DNA from: Candidatus Bathyarchaeia archaeon
GTDB lineage: Archaea > Thermoproteota > Bathyarchaeia > 40CM-2-53-6 > DTGE01
Direction: 5' to 3'
DNA: 64,000 bases
Assembly: GCA_038852285.1 (NCBI GenBank)
Contig: JAWCKG010000003.1
Span: 85,779 to 149,778, forward strand
This document shows, piece after piece, positions 1 to 8,394 of this stretch. The position numbers and the translations under genes were made by a program. How positions within the stretch are numbered: the first letter of the stretch is position 1; each line of letters opens with the position of its first letter. The notes below the pieces were generated by a model. It had not been told where the DNA came from, ran no database searches, and worked only from the letters and a program-made list of their open reading frames with translations.

Positions 1-628
1 TTAGTCCCTTAAACTTCTTAAGGAGCTTCCAGCCTCTTAACCCTTGCTCCATACCCTTGAGAAAAATCCTCTCAAGCTTGTTTGGATCCATTTTTACGAT
101 CACTGAGATAACGATCACGGAAAGCGCAAACGAGACGGAGGCTAACTTAACGTCAAATATGTTTGTTATCCTAGTTATTTGACTCGCTGAAAACGATCCT
201 ATCAGACATGTTAAAACCTTACCTGAAAAATAGGCGGTTATAAACTTAGGGAAGCTGAACCTGACGACTCCAAGGGGGATCACAACGGGGTCGTCTGGAA
301 TAGGTGAAATCGCGGCTAGGAAAGAGCCTAATGACCCCCACCGGTTCAGTAGAGAACGATACCTACTCACTCTTTCTTCTTCAACTTTAGCCATTCTAGC
401 GATGCGATCACTCAGACAGTAATGGGTGGATTTGGAGGCTGTAGCCCCCATAGCGATAAAGAAGGCAACATAAAGAGGGTTTAACTGTGGAAACATCAGC
501 ATGATTGCCCCTGACATTACAAGGTTAGATGGGGAGGCGAATGGAATTAAATTAACGGCTATAGACATTAAAAGGATCCCTAGGTAACCGTGGGCGCCAA
601 GAGACCACATTTCGAGCAAACTGTTCAA
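1..628 (-). CDS. VTT/DedA-like membrane protein, 3' end cut by window edge
   Basis: Reading the minus strand from a TTG at 628 gives 209 codons that stay open to base 1, so the C-terminus lies outside the window. A GGAGG (complement of 636-640) sits seven bases before this TTG and supports the start. The protein is hydrophobic, with several membrane segments. A central SPIPDD motif is followed by a VVIPLGVV stretch, the signature of the VTT (SNARE-associated, DedA/TMEM41) family of lipid-transport/scramblase-type proteins. The intact gene at 12274-12927 shares the motif (SPLPDDIVFIPLG) and the same closing pattern 'KMDPNKLE/KIDWEKLL', so the two look like paralogues. Substrate unknown. Confidence 0.75.
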   Translation of the reverse strand, partial: MNSLLEMWSLGAHGYLGILLMSIAVNLIPFASPSNLVMSGAIMLMFPQLNPLYVAFFIAMGATASKSTHYCLSDRIARMAKVEEERVSRYRSLLNRWGSLGSFLAAISPIPDDPVVIPLGVVRFSFPKFITAYFSGKVLTCLIGSFSASQITRITNIFDVKLASVSFALSVIVISVIVKMDPNKLERIFLKGMEQGLRGWKLLKKFKGL

Positions 629-678
629 TTCAAAGCCTCCTTGGAAAGAAGTGATTTATATGGGCTCCACTTACTCAT

Positions 679-735
679 TTTTATATATTACTCCATCTAC
701 ACACTTAATGAAAAGTTTCGCGTATATATTTAAAT
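679..735 (+). promoter_or_regulatory. candidate TATA elements of the aIF5A gene
   Basis: Two AT-rich TATA-like stretches lie upstream of the GTG at 748: one at about 679-690 and one at about 723-733. The distal one would give a leader of about 35-40 nt and the proximal one an essentially leaderless transcript. No Shine-Dalgarno sequence is evident before the GTG, which fits a short or absent leader. Inference from spacing only. Confidence 0.35.
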
Positions 736-747
736 GGGGTTAGTACT

Positions 748-1140
748 GTGAGTAAACCAGTGGATGTGGGAAGTCTGAAGATAGGCCAGTACATCATCAT
801 CGATGAGGAGCCATGCCGAATCGTAGAGTTTGAGAAATCTAAGCCTGGAAAGCACGGCGCAGCCAAAGCTAGGATCGTTGGGATAAGTGTTTTTACAGGT
901 CAAAAGAAAAGCATCATCAGCCCTGTAGACGCGAAGGTTAACGTCCCAGTAATAGAGAAGAGAACCGCCCAGGTGATATCTGTAACCGGCGATACCGTAC
1001 AGCTGATGGACATGGAGAATTACTTAACTTTTGAAGCAACAATGCCGGAGGATGAGGAGTTGAAGTCGAGGATGACTCCTGGAATCGAAGTTGAGTACTG
1101 GAGCATGTTGAACCGAACGAAAATTATGCGGATTAAGTGA
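748..1140 (+). CDS. eif5A: translation initiation factor aIF5A
   Basis: A 130-residue protein of the normal archaeal length for aIF5A/eIF5A, the hypusinated factor that stimulates peptide-bond formation on stalled ribosomes. The hypusine loop SKPGKHGAAKAR (residues about 31-42) is present, with the modifiable Lys in PGKHG. An N-terminal SH3-like barrel is followed by an OB-fold domain ending in ...KIMRIK. The start is GTG; the next residues (SKPVDVGSLKIGQY) match the family N-terminus. The gene stands alone on its strand after a divergent VTT gene. The reading frame stays open for 50 further codons after the TGA stop (see findings). Confidence 0.95.
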   Translation: MSKPVDVGSLKIGQYIIIDEEPCRIVEFEKSKPGKHGAAKARIVGISVFTGQKKSIISPVDAKVNVPVIEKRTAQVISVTGDTVQLMDMENYLTFEATMPEDEELKSRMTPGIEVEYWSMLNRTKIMRIK

Positions 1141-1476
1141 GCTGAAACATCAGGGTTAGCCGACTGGGCTGAACGATTCCTAATTAATGAGTGGGTGAAG
1201 TCGATCAAGACTCATGGAAAATCCCTCAGCGGTCTACACGAAGAGTTGAGTAGAGCTGATAGATCCTCGAAAACCTATAAAATTCATTTCTAAACTCTTC
1301 TTTCAGAAAGGATTCTTCGACATTTGGCTGTTTCACGATCGCTGGTTCCAGTTGGGTTAAGGTTGGTCTTTAAAGGGTTAAATGAAAATGGTTTCGTTTA
1401 CAGCATTGTTTTTTCCTCTCCCCAATGCTTATCTCTCCCATGACCAAAGATTAACCGACAACTCAACGGGCTGTAA
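1141..1476. other. intergenic region, 336 bp
   Basis: No convincing gene. In the aIF5A frame the sequence remains open from just after the TGA to a TAA at about 1291 (AETSGLADWAERF... onwards), but there is no good start for it. The remainder is AT-rich and leads to the ATG at 1477; no clear ribosome binding site is visible. Confidence 0.5.
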
Positions 1477-2541
1477 ATGAATGTAAAGATAAAGTTGCCA
1501 GCGGGTAAAAGCATGCTGGTCGACGGACCAGCCTCTATTACGTTTGAGGAGGGTGAAGCCCAGGTCCTCGGAGCCCCTGTGAGAAGACGTGAGAAACTCC
1601 TCGTAAAAGATGGTGTTAGGCTCCCACTAGATTCCATTAAAAACTGCGATTTAACCTTGAATATAATGGATGAGAGGCAACTCATCATCGTGGAGTCCAA
1701 GGCGATTCCTTCATCATGGATAGACGTAGCCGCGGAGTTGGTGAAAAGAAACCTAGAGAAGGTCATGGTTTTAGGCGCAGTCGACGCTGGTAAAAGCTCT
1801 TTATGCACCTATCTTTCAAACATTTTCTTCGAGAAGATGGGAAAAGCCTACATTCTCGATTTGGATCTAGGTCAATCGAACCTAGGCCCTCCCACCACCC
1901 TGGGGCTGGGAGAAGTCAGGAGCTATATTAAAAGTTTGGGCGAAGCGTGCACACTTGCCCTATACTTCGTTGGTTCAAACACACCTCACAACGCGCTGAA
2001 CAAGGTATTCAGGGGCGTGGTTAAGTTAACCACCGTTGGGTTAACTGCCCCCTTAATCATAAACACTGATGGGTGGATATCTGATGAGCTAGCCGTGTCC
2101 TACAAGCTCAGGTTAATAGAGTTGATCAAGCCGAAAGCCTTGGTAGCGTTAGGTGAAGAGGCGAATAAATTATTGACGGCTTCTGAAGTGACCGCCTTCA
2201 AAGCTCAAACACCCCCCTATGTGTTAAGGAGAAGCCGCGAAGACAGAAGAATCATCAGGGAGCGAAGGTTTTACGAGTACTTGAAAAATGGTAGGCCAAG
2301 ATTCTTCAATTTAAAATCGCTTACCTACGAAGGGCTCCGCGATGAAAAAGAATCTTTAAGATCGCTGGTCGGATTGTTGAATTCCGAGGGATGGTTGCTT
2401 GGAATAGGCGTTGTCAAAGAGTTAAGCCTCAAAAAATGCTACGTTAAGGTTCACACAAATTTCGATGGAAAGGTGCACAGGATAGAGGAAGGAGACGTTA
2501 AACTCGATGATCAGGGTAGGGAAATTCCACCGAATCAGTAA
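1477..2541 (+). CDS. Clp1/Grc3-type polynucleotide 5'-hydroxyl kinase
   Basis: A 354-residue P-loop protein. The N-terminal ~90 residues form the beta-rich domain seen in Clp1/Grc3. Walker A is GAVDAGKSS at residues 100-108, followed by the family hallmark DLDLGQSNLGPP around residues 128-139, which binds Mg and substrate. A C-terminal beta domain follows. Enzymes of this family phosphorylate 5'-OH ends of RNA (and DNA) with ATP and act in RNA repair and processing. ATG start. Archaeal homologues are single proteins of this length; substrate preference here is inferred. A strong hairpin follows the stop. Confidence 0.85.
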   Translation: MNVKIKLPAGKSMLVDGPASITFEEGEAQVLGAPVRRREKLLVKDGVRLPLDSIKNCDLTLNIMDERQLIIVESKAIPSSWIDVAAELVKRNLEKVMVLGAVDAGKSSLCTYLSNIFFEKMGKAYILDLDLGQSNLGPPTTLGLGEVRSYIKSLGEACTLALYFVGSNTPHNALNKVFRGVVKLTTVGLTAPLIINTDGWISDELAVSYKLRLIELIKPKALVALGEEANKLLTASEVTAFKAQTPPYVLRRSREDRRIIRERRFYEYLKNGRPRFFNLKSLTYEGLRDEKESLRSLVGLLNSEGWLLGIGVVKELSLKKCYVKVHTNFDGKVHRIEEGDVKLDDQGREIPPNQ

Positions 2542-2554
2542 ACGGGAGATCGAA

Positions 2555-2577
2555 GCCGCTTCCCAAATTGAAGCGGC
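2555..2577 (+). terminator. 8-bp GC-rich hairpin after the RNA kinase gene
   Basis: GCCGCTTC (2555-2562) and GAAGCGGC (2570-2577) form a perfect 8-bp stem with a 7-nt loop, 13 bases after the stop codon of the Clp1-like gene. No U-tract follows directly. It could be a transcript 3'-end stabiliser or processing signal; the function is inferred. Confidence 0.4.
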
Positions 2578-2714
2578 AGCATCCAGCGTCTAATCAAACT
2601 TCGAATGGGCTTTGACTCCACGATATTTATAACTGACTACCTGCTCTAATTCACGTATGTAAAAGATTTGAAGTTATTTTCCAGGGGCTTTTTAAAATTC
2701 TATTAGAGGGAGAA

Positions 2715-3041
2715 TTGTTGGAAGAGGAGAAGCATTCGACGAAGGTTGACGGTGTAGAAATTTGTTTATCATTGTTCAGATTGGAAAACGCCGTAATCGC
2801 CTTTTTCTATGAAAAAGTAGCCAAGCTTGGAACATTAGCGGTTTCCCTAACACTGCCCGGGGGGTTGAGGTTAGGGCCATCTTCCACGATTCTCGGCGAA
2901 AAAAACAAGTTGGCGGCGCGGGTGATCGCTGAAAGGCTGGCCTTTAAGACGGGCAGAATCGCACTCGTCTCCGTTTACGCCAATATGCCTGAAAAAGAAT
3001 TATTGAAAGCGATGGTAGGACTAATCGAGGAGATCTGTTGA
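2715..3041 (+). CDS. small conserved protein, possibly PAC3/PAC4-like proteasome-assembly chaperone
   Basis: A 108-residue protein starting at TTG (2715, or the adjacent TTG at 2718) preceded by GAGGGAG. No catalytic motif is visible. The order of elements resembles the PAC3/PAC4 chaperone fold: strands in the first half, GLRLGPSSTILG in the middle, then a helix with AARVIAERLAFKTGR, a strand IALVSVYANMP and a C-terminal amphipathic helix. The resemblance is pattern-based only. It is convergent with the HD phosphohydrolase downstream. Confidence 0.45.
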   Translation: MLEEEKHSTKVDGVEICLSLFRLENAVIAFFYEKVAKLGTLAVSLTLPGGLRLGPSSTILGEKNKLAARVIAERLAFKTGRIALVSVYANMPEKELLKAMVGLIEEIC

Positions 3042-3049
3042 TCAGCCTC

Positions 3050-4315
3050 TTAATATGAGATTTTTGCCTCGGAGGGTAGAGACCCCAATATCGTCTCCGA
3101 AGCTTTTTTAACACTAGCTCTATGCTCCTCTCGCGTATACACCCTTAAAATGCTCATAAATACCGTTAACACATTTATTATCCTAGAGATTTCCCCAACG
3201 CTTCGAACGTCTTTTTTCCCCTCCCTATCCACAAGTATGGGAATATCCATAAGCTCCGAGGTCGCGTCTGAATAAGGAACTGACGGCAGTGAAGGCACAT
3301 CTATCACCACTTCCTCTCGAGGTAAGTTCGCTTCCGAGGCTATCTCATCTTCAATTCTACCGCGAACCGACTCGTTTGTAAAAATGCTGGAAACCAACTT
3401 ATCCTTCGTGTATAGGGTCACCTCGTACGCGCATTTGAGAAGCCTTCTACACTCCAGATCCTCCAATATTTTTCTTGAAGATGGACATCGCTTCAGGAGG
3501 CTCCAAGTGGAGTAGTCATCTAACTGAAGATACTCGTCAGAATTTTGGAATTTTAATAAATCAAGCTCGTTCATAGCTGACTCTAACGCCTTAACAAGCA
3601 TGATTTGAACAGCCCTAGAGGCTTTATGGAAATATATGGTTTTAAACGACTCAAGCCTAGCCAAGAGGAAAGCCTCCAAAGTGGAGAGGGCTGTGCTGTC
3701 TACGACCAGCATGTCATCTCGCAGATCCATAGTGTAGATAAGCCTGTAAACATCCACGTATCCATAGCCGGCGCCTGTATGATATGAGTCCCGAGATATA
3801 AAGTCCAGTTTATCTACGTCAACAGCCCCCGCGATCATCTGGTTTTTAAAGGGCCTGTCCTCTGTTAACTTGCCAACGGCCAGCTTGCTCAAGTCTGTTC
3901 TGCTAAACCCATGAGACTCAGCTATGTCGCCCACTTCAGACTCTTTGATCAACCACGATGTTAAGTCCTCATGCGTTTTTCCGAGACGCTTGATTAAAAT
4001 GGGGTCGAATACGTGGGAGAATGGCCCATGACCAAGGTCATGCAGTAACGCCGCCAACCTGATCCGCTGCCATTCTTCAGGGTTTTCTTCCACTGGCAGG
4101 TTCTCCCACATCAATCCTGCCAGATACATGGATCCTAAAACATGCTCAAACCTAGTGTGGTTGGCCGCAGGGTAAACGTACTCTGACCCGGATAGCTGTT
4201 TAATTCTTCTCAGCCTTTGAACCGGTCTAGTGTCGATTACCTCTTTCTCCATGTTCGTAATCTTTATGTACCCATATAAGGGGTCCTTAATGAACCCCCA
4301 GAATTGACGCTTCAT
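3050..4315 (-). CDS. HD-domain phosphohydrolase (SAMHD1/dGTPase-like)
   Basis: HD-superfamily protein with the metal site H...HD...D: RFEHVLGS, then LLHDLGHGPFSH, and later VDVDKLDFISRDS. The N-terminal DPLYGYIKIT and VIDTRPVQRLRRIKQLG are typical of the COG1078 family of dNTP triphosphohydrolase-like proteins. An upstream ATG at 4417 would add 34 residues and overlap the divergent tmk start at 4408. The ATG at 4315 (MKRQFWGFIKDPLYG) matches where family members begin, so I chose it; the length is then 421 residues. Probably hydrolyses (d)NTPs; the exact substrate is unknown. Confidence 0.85.
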   Translation of the reverse strand: MKRQFWGFIKDPLYGYIKITNMEKEVIDTRPVQRLRRIKQLSGSEYVYPAANHTRFEHVLGSMYLAGLMWENLPVEENPEEWQRIRLAALLHDLGHGPFSHVFDPILIKRLGKTHEDLTSWLIKESEVGDIAESHGFSRTDLSKLAVGKLTEDRPFKNQMIAGAVDVDKLDFISRDSYHTGAGYGYVDVYRLIYTMDLRDDMLVVDSTALSTLEAFLLARLESFKTIYFHKASRAVQIMLVKALESAMNELDLLKFQNSDEYLQLDDYSTWSLLKRCPSSRKILEDLECRRLLKCAYEVTLYTKDKLVSSIFTNESVRGRIEDEIASEANLPREEVVIDVPSLPSVPYSDATSELMDIPILVDREGKKDVRSVGEISRIINVLTVFMSILRVYTREEHRASVKKASETILGSLPSEAKISY

Positions 4316-4407
4316 TTTAATTAAAATATAAAGCGGAGTCTTAAAAACTTCTTTATATTGATTCATATGATGATTTGATAAATCGCGTTGAAATGGAGAC
4401 TTGAAAA

Positions 4408-5013
4408 ATGGTTTCACGTAAAAATGGTTTTTTTATAGTTTTAGATGGGATTGATGGATGCGGGAAAACGGTTCAATCAAAGATTTTGCAGAGAAAGCTT
4501 TCCAAGATGGGGATCCCCTCAAAGTATACGGCGGAGCCCTCCGCAGGCTTTGTGGGCGCTTACCTTAAGAGGCTGCTGGCTTCAGGTAAGAAGATGCCGC
4601 CTATGCTTGAGGTGTTGCTTTTCGCCGCCGATAGATTCGATCACTTGAAAAGCTGTGTTGAAGTTGAGGTGAATAAGGGATGCTCGATTGTTTGCGACAG
4701 GTACGTTTACGCGTCACTGGCCTATCAGGGAGCACAAGGAGTTGAATTAAATTGGATTAGAGAAGTTAACAACTTCGCTTTAAAGCCTGATGTTTCAATC
4801 TACCTGGACGTCGACCCAGAGGTTGGCCTTAGAAGACGGGGCGATAGACGATCCATCTTCGAATACTTAGAGTTAGAGAGAAAAGCGAGGGAGATATACC
4901 TTCAACTTGTAAAGGAGGGTGAAATGATTTACGTTAATTCAATGGAAGAGCTCAGCCAGGTTAGTCAAAAAATTTTCGATATTACGGTAAACGCGATCAA
5001 GAAGATTCGTTAA
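4408..5013 (+). CDS. tmk: thymidylate kinase
   Basis: 201 residues, ATG start. P-loop GIDGCGKT near residues 15-22, DRYVYASLAYQG (the DRY/DRH nucleotide-binding motif) near residue 97, and a LID region with DVDPEVGLRRRGDRR. Phosphorylates dTMP to dTDP in dTTP synthesis. It sits divergently against the HD phosphohydrolase, so genes for making and degrading deoxynucleotides may share one promoter region. Convergent with TFB 12 bp downstream. Confidence 0.93.
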   Translation: MVSRKNGFFIVLDGIDGCGKTVQSKILQRKLSKMGIPSKYTAEPSAGFVGAYLKRLLASGKKMPPMLEVLLFAADRFDHLKSCVEVEVNKGCSIVCDRYVYASLAYQGAQGVELNWIREVNNFALKPDVSIYLDVDPEVGLRRRGDRRSIFEYLELERKAREIYLQLVKEGEMIYVNSMEELSQVSQKIFDITVNAIKKIR

Positions 5014-5024
5014 AACTCAGAAAG

Positions 5025-5972
5025 TTATAGTTTAACCTCGATGTACAACCTTTCAAGAAGCTCCTTATACCTATTCCTGATGGTGACCTCAGTTACATTA
5101 GCCACTTCCGCTATTTCCCTTTGAGTTTTCCGTTCATTGGTTAAAACGGTTGCTATGTAAGTGGCTGCGGCCGCTATGCCAGTCGGCCCCCTCCCACTGG
5201 TAAGCTTCAGATCCTTGGCCATTTGAAGAATTTTTATGGCTATGGCCTCAGCCTTCCCTGAAACCACAAGCCTGTTAGAGAAACGCGCGGCGTATTGAGG
5301 ACTTATCGATGGTGGGACAAACGCTCCCAGCTCCCTTACCATGAACCTGTAGCTTCTCCCTATGTCCTTCTTACTTATGTTAGAGGCTGAAGAAATCTCA
5401 TCCAACGTCCTAGGCACACCGCATTGCCTGCAACTCATGTATATGGCCGCCGCTGCTACGTTGTGAATCGACCTGCCCCTTATCAGCCTCTTCTTTATGG
5501 CTTTACGGTAAATCACCGAGGCGGTTTCTAGAATGTTTTTAGGCAACTTCAAAGAGGATGCAATTTTAGTAAGCTCTGAAAGGGCGACCGCCAAGTTCCT
5601 CTCCGTGGCATCGGACACCCTAACCCGCCTCTGCCACTTCCTAAGCTTATAGATTTCAAGCCTCTTCTCACAAGCGTCACCGGTGAGTGAGCGGCCGTCC
5701 CTCCAATCGATCATGGTGGACAGCCCCTTATCATGTATTGTGTAAGTTAACGGTGAACCCACCCTCATCCTCTTAGCCCTCTGCTCCTCGTCGAACGCCC
5801 TCCATTCAGGACTTGCGACGGCAATTTTATCGTCGACTACGCATCCACAGTCCATGCACACAACCTCAGCCACATCATAATCCCTCATCAACCTAGTACC
5901 GCCGCATTCAGGACACACAGTCACAACTCCCTTAACAGGGCTTTCCTCGTCAAGGCCACGTGGTTCAACCAT
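5025..5972 (-). CDS. tfb: transcription initiation factor TFB (TFIIB)
   Basis: 315 residues. The N-terminal zinc ribbon CPECGG...CMDCGC (residues about 20-43) is followed by the B-reader region, then two cyclin-like repeats. The second repeat contains TSGRGPTGIAAAATYIA, and a helix-turn-helix near the C-terminus (TQREIAEVANVTEVTIRNRY) contacts the BRE. It recruits RNA polymerase to TBP-bound promoters. Gar1 lies 4 bp upstream on the same strand, so the two are probably co-transcribed, an arrangement frequent in archaea. Confidence 0.95.
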   Translation of the reverse strand: MVEPRGLDEESPVKGVVTVCPECGGTRLMRDYDVAEVVCMDCGCVVDDKIAVASPEWRAFDEEQRAKRMRVGSPLTYTIHDKGLSTMIDWRDGRSLTGDACEKRLEIYKLRKWQRRVRVSDATERNLAVALSELTKIASSLKLPKNILETASVIYRKAIKKRLIRGRSIHNVAAAAIYMSCRQCGVPRTLDEISSASNISKKDIGRSYRFMVRELGAFVPPSISPQYAARFSNRLVVSGKAEAIAIKILQMAKDLKLTSGRGPTGIAAAATYIATVLTNERKTQREIAEVANVTEVTIRNRYKELLERLYIEVKL

Positions 5973-5976
5973 AACC

Positions 5977-6231
5977 CTACTTACCTCTCTTTTCAGCGTA
6001 AATGACCCGACCGATAATTTTTTTGGGAAAAGCCACTTCAGGTTTTATCGATAAGTATGGTGATTTAACCGGGCCGAACACGTCTAACAGTAAACCCACA
6101 GGACGAAGTTCACTGTCAAAGACTTTTGATCCTAAAGGTGGAGGCGTTCTCGACTCCATCCTAGCGATGAGGCGCCGGCTACTGGAAAAATGAGATATCT
6201 TCCCTATTCTAATCAAACAGTCGTCCCCCAT
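5977..6231 (-). CDS. gar1: H/ACA RNP protein Gar1
   Basis: 84 residues with a single Gar1/Naf1-type beta barrel: RIGKISHFSSSRRLIAR, then SKVFDSELRPVGLLLDVFGPVKSPYLSIKP. Gar1 binds Cbf5 and promotes substrate turnover in RNA-guided pseudouridylation. It lacks the glycine-arginine tails of the eukaryotic protein, as is usual in archaea. Its partners Cbf5 (52114) and L7Ae (25427) are elsewhere in this window. Upstream of the TFB gene with a 4-bp gap. Confidence 0.88.
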   Translation of the reverse strand: MGDDCLIRIGKISHFSSSRRLIARMESRTPPPLGSKVFDSELRPVGLLLDVFGPVKSPYLSIKPEVAFPKKIIGRVIYAEKRGK

Positions 6232-6562
6232 CGCGCCACGGCCCTAGCTAAAATGGCATATATGAACTGGGCTCTCCCTTTTAAACCTAGTTTTTCAACT
6301 CATTAACGCCGTTAACGATCCTTCAAAAACAATGCGAATTTTCAATCATGATAAAAGAACGATTATCTAACCTCGATAAGGCGGTGAGAGAACAGTAATC
6401 CGCCTAGAAAGCAGACTCCTAAAGACTTTAAGGTATGCCTAAGTGTCCGAAAAAATGAAAAAGCCGCAGACTCATCTATGGAGATTCCCGTCCTGGGGAA
6501 ACATTTATGTAACCTCAAGGAATCCCCTTAATTTCAAATAGCTGTCAACGTGGAATCAGAGA
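6232..6562. other. divergent intergenic region, 331 bp
   Basis: Separates gar1-tfb (minus) from the L15e gene (plus) and should hold both promoters. I see no open frame of useful length, no tRNA-like T-arm and no clear C/D box pair. A short inverted match GGCGG...CCGCC occurs at about 6382-6403. Confidence 0.4.
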
Positions 6563-7033
6563 ATGTCAGCATACAAGTATTTATCTAAGGCATGGGCCAA
6601 GCCTCAAGCCGAGATGCTTGGTGTCTCGGTTAAAGAATGGATGAAGGAAACCCTCATTAAATGGCGGAAACAGCCCTCCGTAATCAGGGTTATGAAACCC
6701 ACGAGAATCGACAAAGCCAGAAGGTTAGGTTATAAAGCCAAGCCAGGATTCATAGTCGTCAGAGTGAGAGTTAGGAAAGGGGGTGCGAGGAAGCCTAGGC
6801 CACGTTCAGGTAGAAGGCCCAAGGCCTTGGGCGTAACAAAGTACACGAGGGAGAAAAGTTTAAGGAAAATCGCCCAAGAGAGAGCTACCCGCAAATACGT
6901 GAACCTCATACCCTTGAACACCTATTTTATATGGGAAGACGGTAAGCACGCCTGGTTCGAGGTGTTAATGGTCGATCCAAACCACCCCTCAATAAAATCG
7001 GATAAAAGTCAACCTGTACCAGAAGCCCTTTAA
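6563..7033 (+). CDS. rpl15e: 50S ribosomal protein L15e
   Basis: 156 residues and very basic, with the family's central RVRVRKGGARKPRPR and GRRPKALGV blocks and the late segment NTYFIWEDGKHAWFEVLMVDPNHPSI. ATG start. A large-subunit protein found in archaea and eukaryotes. Monocistronic here; the next gene is convergent about 310 bp away. Confidence 0.95.
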   Translation: MSAYKYLSKAWAKPQAEMLGVSVKEWMKETLIKWRKQPSVIRVMKPTRIDKARRLGYKAKPGFIVVRVRVRKGGARKPRPRSGRRPKALGVTKYTREKSLRKIAQERATRKYVNLIPLNTYFIWEDGKHAWFEVLMVDPNHPSIKSDKSQPVPEAL

Positions 7034-7346
7034 ATACGCATGCCCCTCAACGACGCTCAACGTTAAGCATATCAAACCTTAAAAAATATTCGCCATCATC
7101 TCCATCTCATATAACATTTGAGGTTCCGTTTTTTCATCACTCGAACAAATATCGCCAGCAAGCTCCATACCGCTAAGAACACCACTGAAGAGTTGATGGA
7201 TAGCCTAGCCTTGCCTCCGTGTTAGGATAAACCGAAGCCCCATGGGGCTTTCTTCGATAAAAAGCCTCCTTGGCTTCGTTTGAATCAATAACCAACTTTA
7301 ATAAGATGCTCCTAGTGGGGGTACTCCTTAAATTGCGTAGGATGCT
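7034..7346. other. convergent intergenic region, 313 bp
   Basis: Lies between the 3' ends of L15e and the tautomerase gene. On the minus strand there is a 29-codon ATG frame near 7085-7175 (MELAGDICSSDEK...) without recognisable similarity; I do not call it a gene. The notable structure is a palindrome at 7235-7250 followed by a second hairpin (separate entry). Confidence 0.4.
7232..7276. repeat. perfect 16-bp palindrome plus second hairpin
   Basis: AAGCCCCATGGGGCTT (7235-7250) is a perfect 16-bp inverted repeat, and the flanking CGAA/TTCG can extend the stem with one bulge. It is followed by AAGCC-TCCTT-GGCTT at about 7262-7276, a second 5-bp stem made of the same GAAGCC/GGCTTC words. Lying between two converging genes, these may be bidirectional transcript ends or a protein-binding site. 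Confidence 0.4.
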
Positions 7347-7556
7347 TTATGGCGGCTTTATATGTTTGAGTTTCTCATCCTCGCTGGCTTGTTTCCCACC
7401 TAGTCCCCAGTTTTCCTTCATAACCTCGTGAATTACAACTTCAACGCCTTCCGCAGGGACTCCTATTTCGGTGAAAAGATTCGTTATGCCTGCTATCACC
7501 TTTTTCTTAGCTTCGTTTGAAAACCCCGTCCAAACATAAATATGTACAATCGGCAT
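7347..7556 (-). CDS. 4-oxalocrotonate tautomerase family protein
   Basis: 69 residues, the usual size of a 4-OT subunit. It begins MPIVHIYVW, so the catalytic amino-terminal Pro2 is present, followed by the family pattern TNLFTEIGVPAEGVEVVIHEV. Such enzymes interconvert enol and keto acids as small oligomers. No catabolic neighbours are present, so the substrate cannot be inferred. Confidence 0.88.
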   Translation of the reverse strand: MPIVHIYVWTGFSNEAKKKVIAGITNLFTEIGVPAEGVEVVIHEVMKENWGLGGKQASEDEKLKHIKPP

Positions 7557-7829
7557 AAGTTGAAATATGTTTATAATGTTTAAAAGTTTTATTTCATCAT
7601 GGCTAGAATAGCGTTACGGGGGCCGTTCTCAGCCTACGTGTTCTGGCTCTGACGATTGACAAGGATTAGTGTTGGTTTGATCGAATGGTAGAAGGCTGTG
7701 TTTATCATGAAACAGTATGTATCCTAACCCGCCTGAATAACGCTATATGTGCTTCTTTCAAAACGCATGCGAAGTTTAATGCGGTTTATATGCGCTGAGG
7801 GAGAAAGGTAAGAAGACATTTTATCCTCA

Positions 7830-8264
7830 TTATTCGATCGTAATGTATTCTTCGGGCAGTTGTACGATGCCGACGTTGTTTAAATAAGTGAATACTCCGA
7901 ACTCGTCTAGGACGGAGTCTATAACTATGGCTATGATATAAGGTGAGAACTGCTGTAGCTTAAGTTGGGTTTGCACATCCATGTCGGACATGAAGACGCC
8001 ACAACCTACATGTGAGTGATACCATCCTACGATGCTGCCTTGAATTTTCCCTATCATCATCTCTTGGGCTATTTTAGCCATGCGTCTGGCGGAGAAGATG
8101 GAGGTTGAACCGTCCGCCTCTCCCTCCCCTTCTATAGCGTCGGTTACCTTTAATTCGCCGCCTTCTAATCCCCCCAAAAGCAATCCAATTTGCTCGTAAG
8201 GCTTTTTAGTATGCGAGATTATTTTCCCCATAGCTAATCTGCTAATGGCAACCTTGAAGAGCAT
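7830..8264 (-). CDS. Rpn11/CSN5-like JAMM (MPN+) metalloprotease
   Basis: JAB1/MPN/Mov34 zinc protease. Visible motif: an upstream Glu in YEQIGLLLGG, then GWYHSHVGCGVFMSDMD, i.e. H-x-H-x7-S-x2-D. The flanking residues (VGWYHSH..G...S..D..TQ) look like eukaryotic Rpn11/CSN5 rather than the shorter bacterial/haloarchaeal JAMM type. The ATG at 8264 has a strong GGATGGAGGAAAA in front, so I prefer it to the ATG at 8324, giving 144 residues. Likely removes ubiquitin-like modifiers (inference). No ubiquitin-like, E1, E2 or RING gene is seen nearby. Confidence 0.8.
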   Translation of the reverse strand: MLFKVAISRLAMGKIISHTKKPYEQIGLLLGGLEGGELKVTDAIEGEGEADGSTSIFSARRMAKIAQEMMIGKIQGSIVGWYHSHVGCGVFMSDMDVQTQLKLQQFSPYIIAIVIDSVLDEFGVFTYLNNVGIVQLPEEYITIE

Positions 8265-8394
8265 TTTTCCTCCATCCACATTCTCAACATAGCATAATAG
8301 TATTGAAAGATTTTTAACCCGCACCTTTAAATTTACATGGAAATCCCTTTTAATCTATTCATGATTTAGGGCGAGAATCCTAGAAGGGATAAAA

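Noticed and set aside
1398..1808. 136-codon minus-strand ORF opposite the RNA kinase gene
   Set aside because: Antisense to the conserved N-terminal half and Walker A of the kinase; no family pattern.
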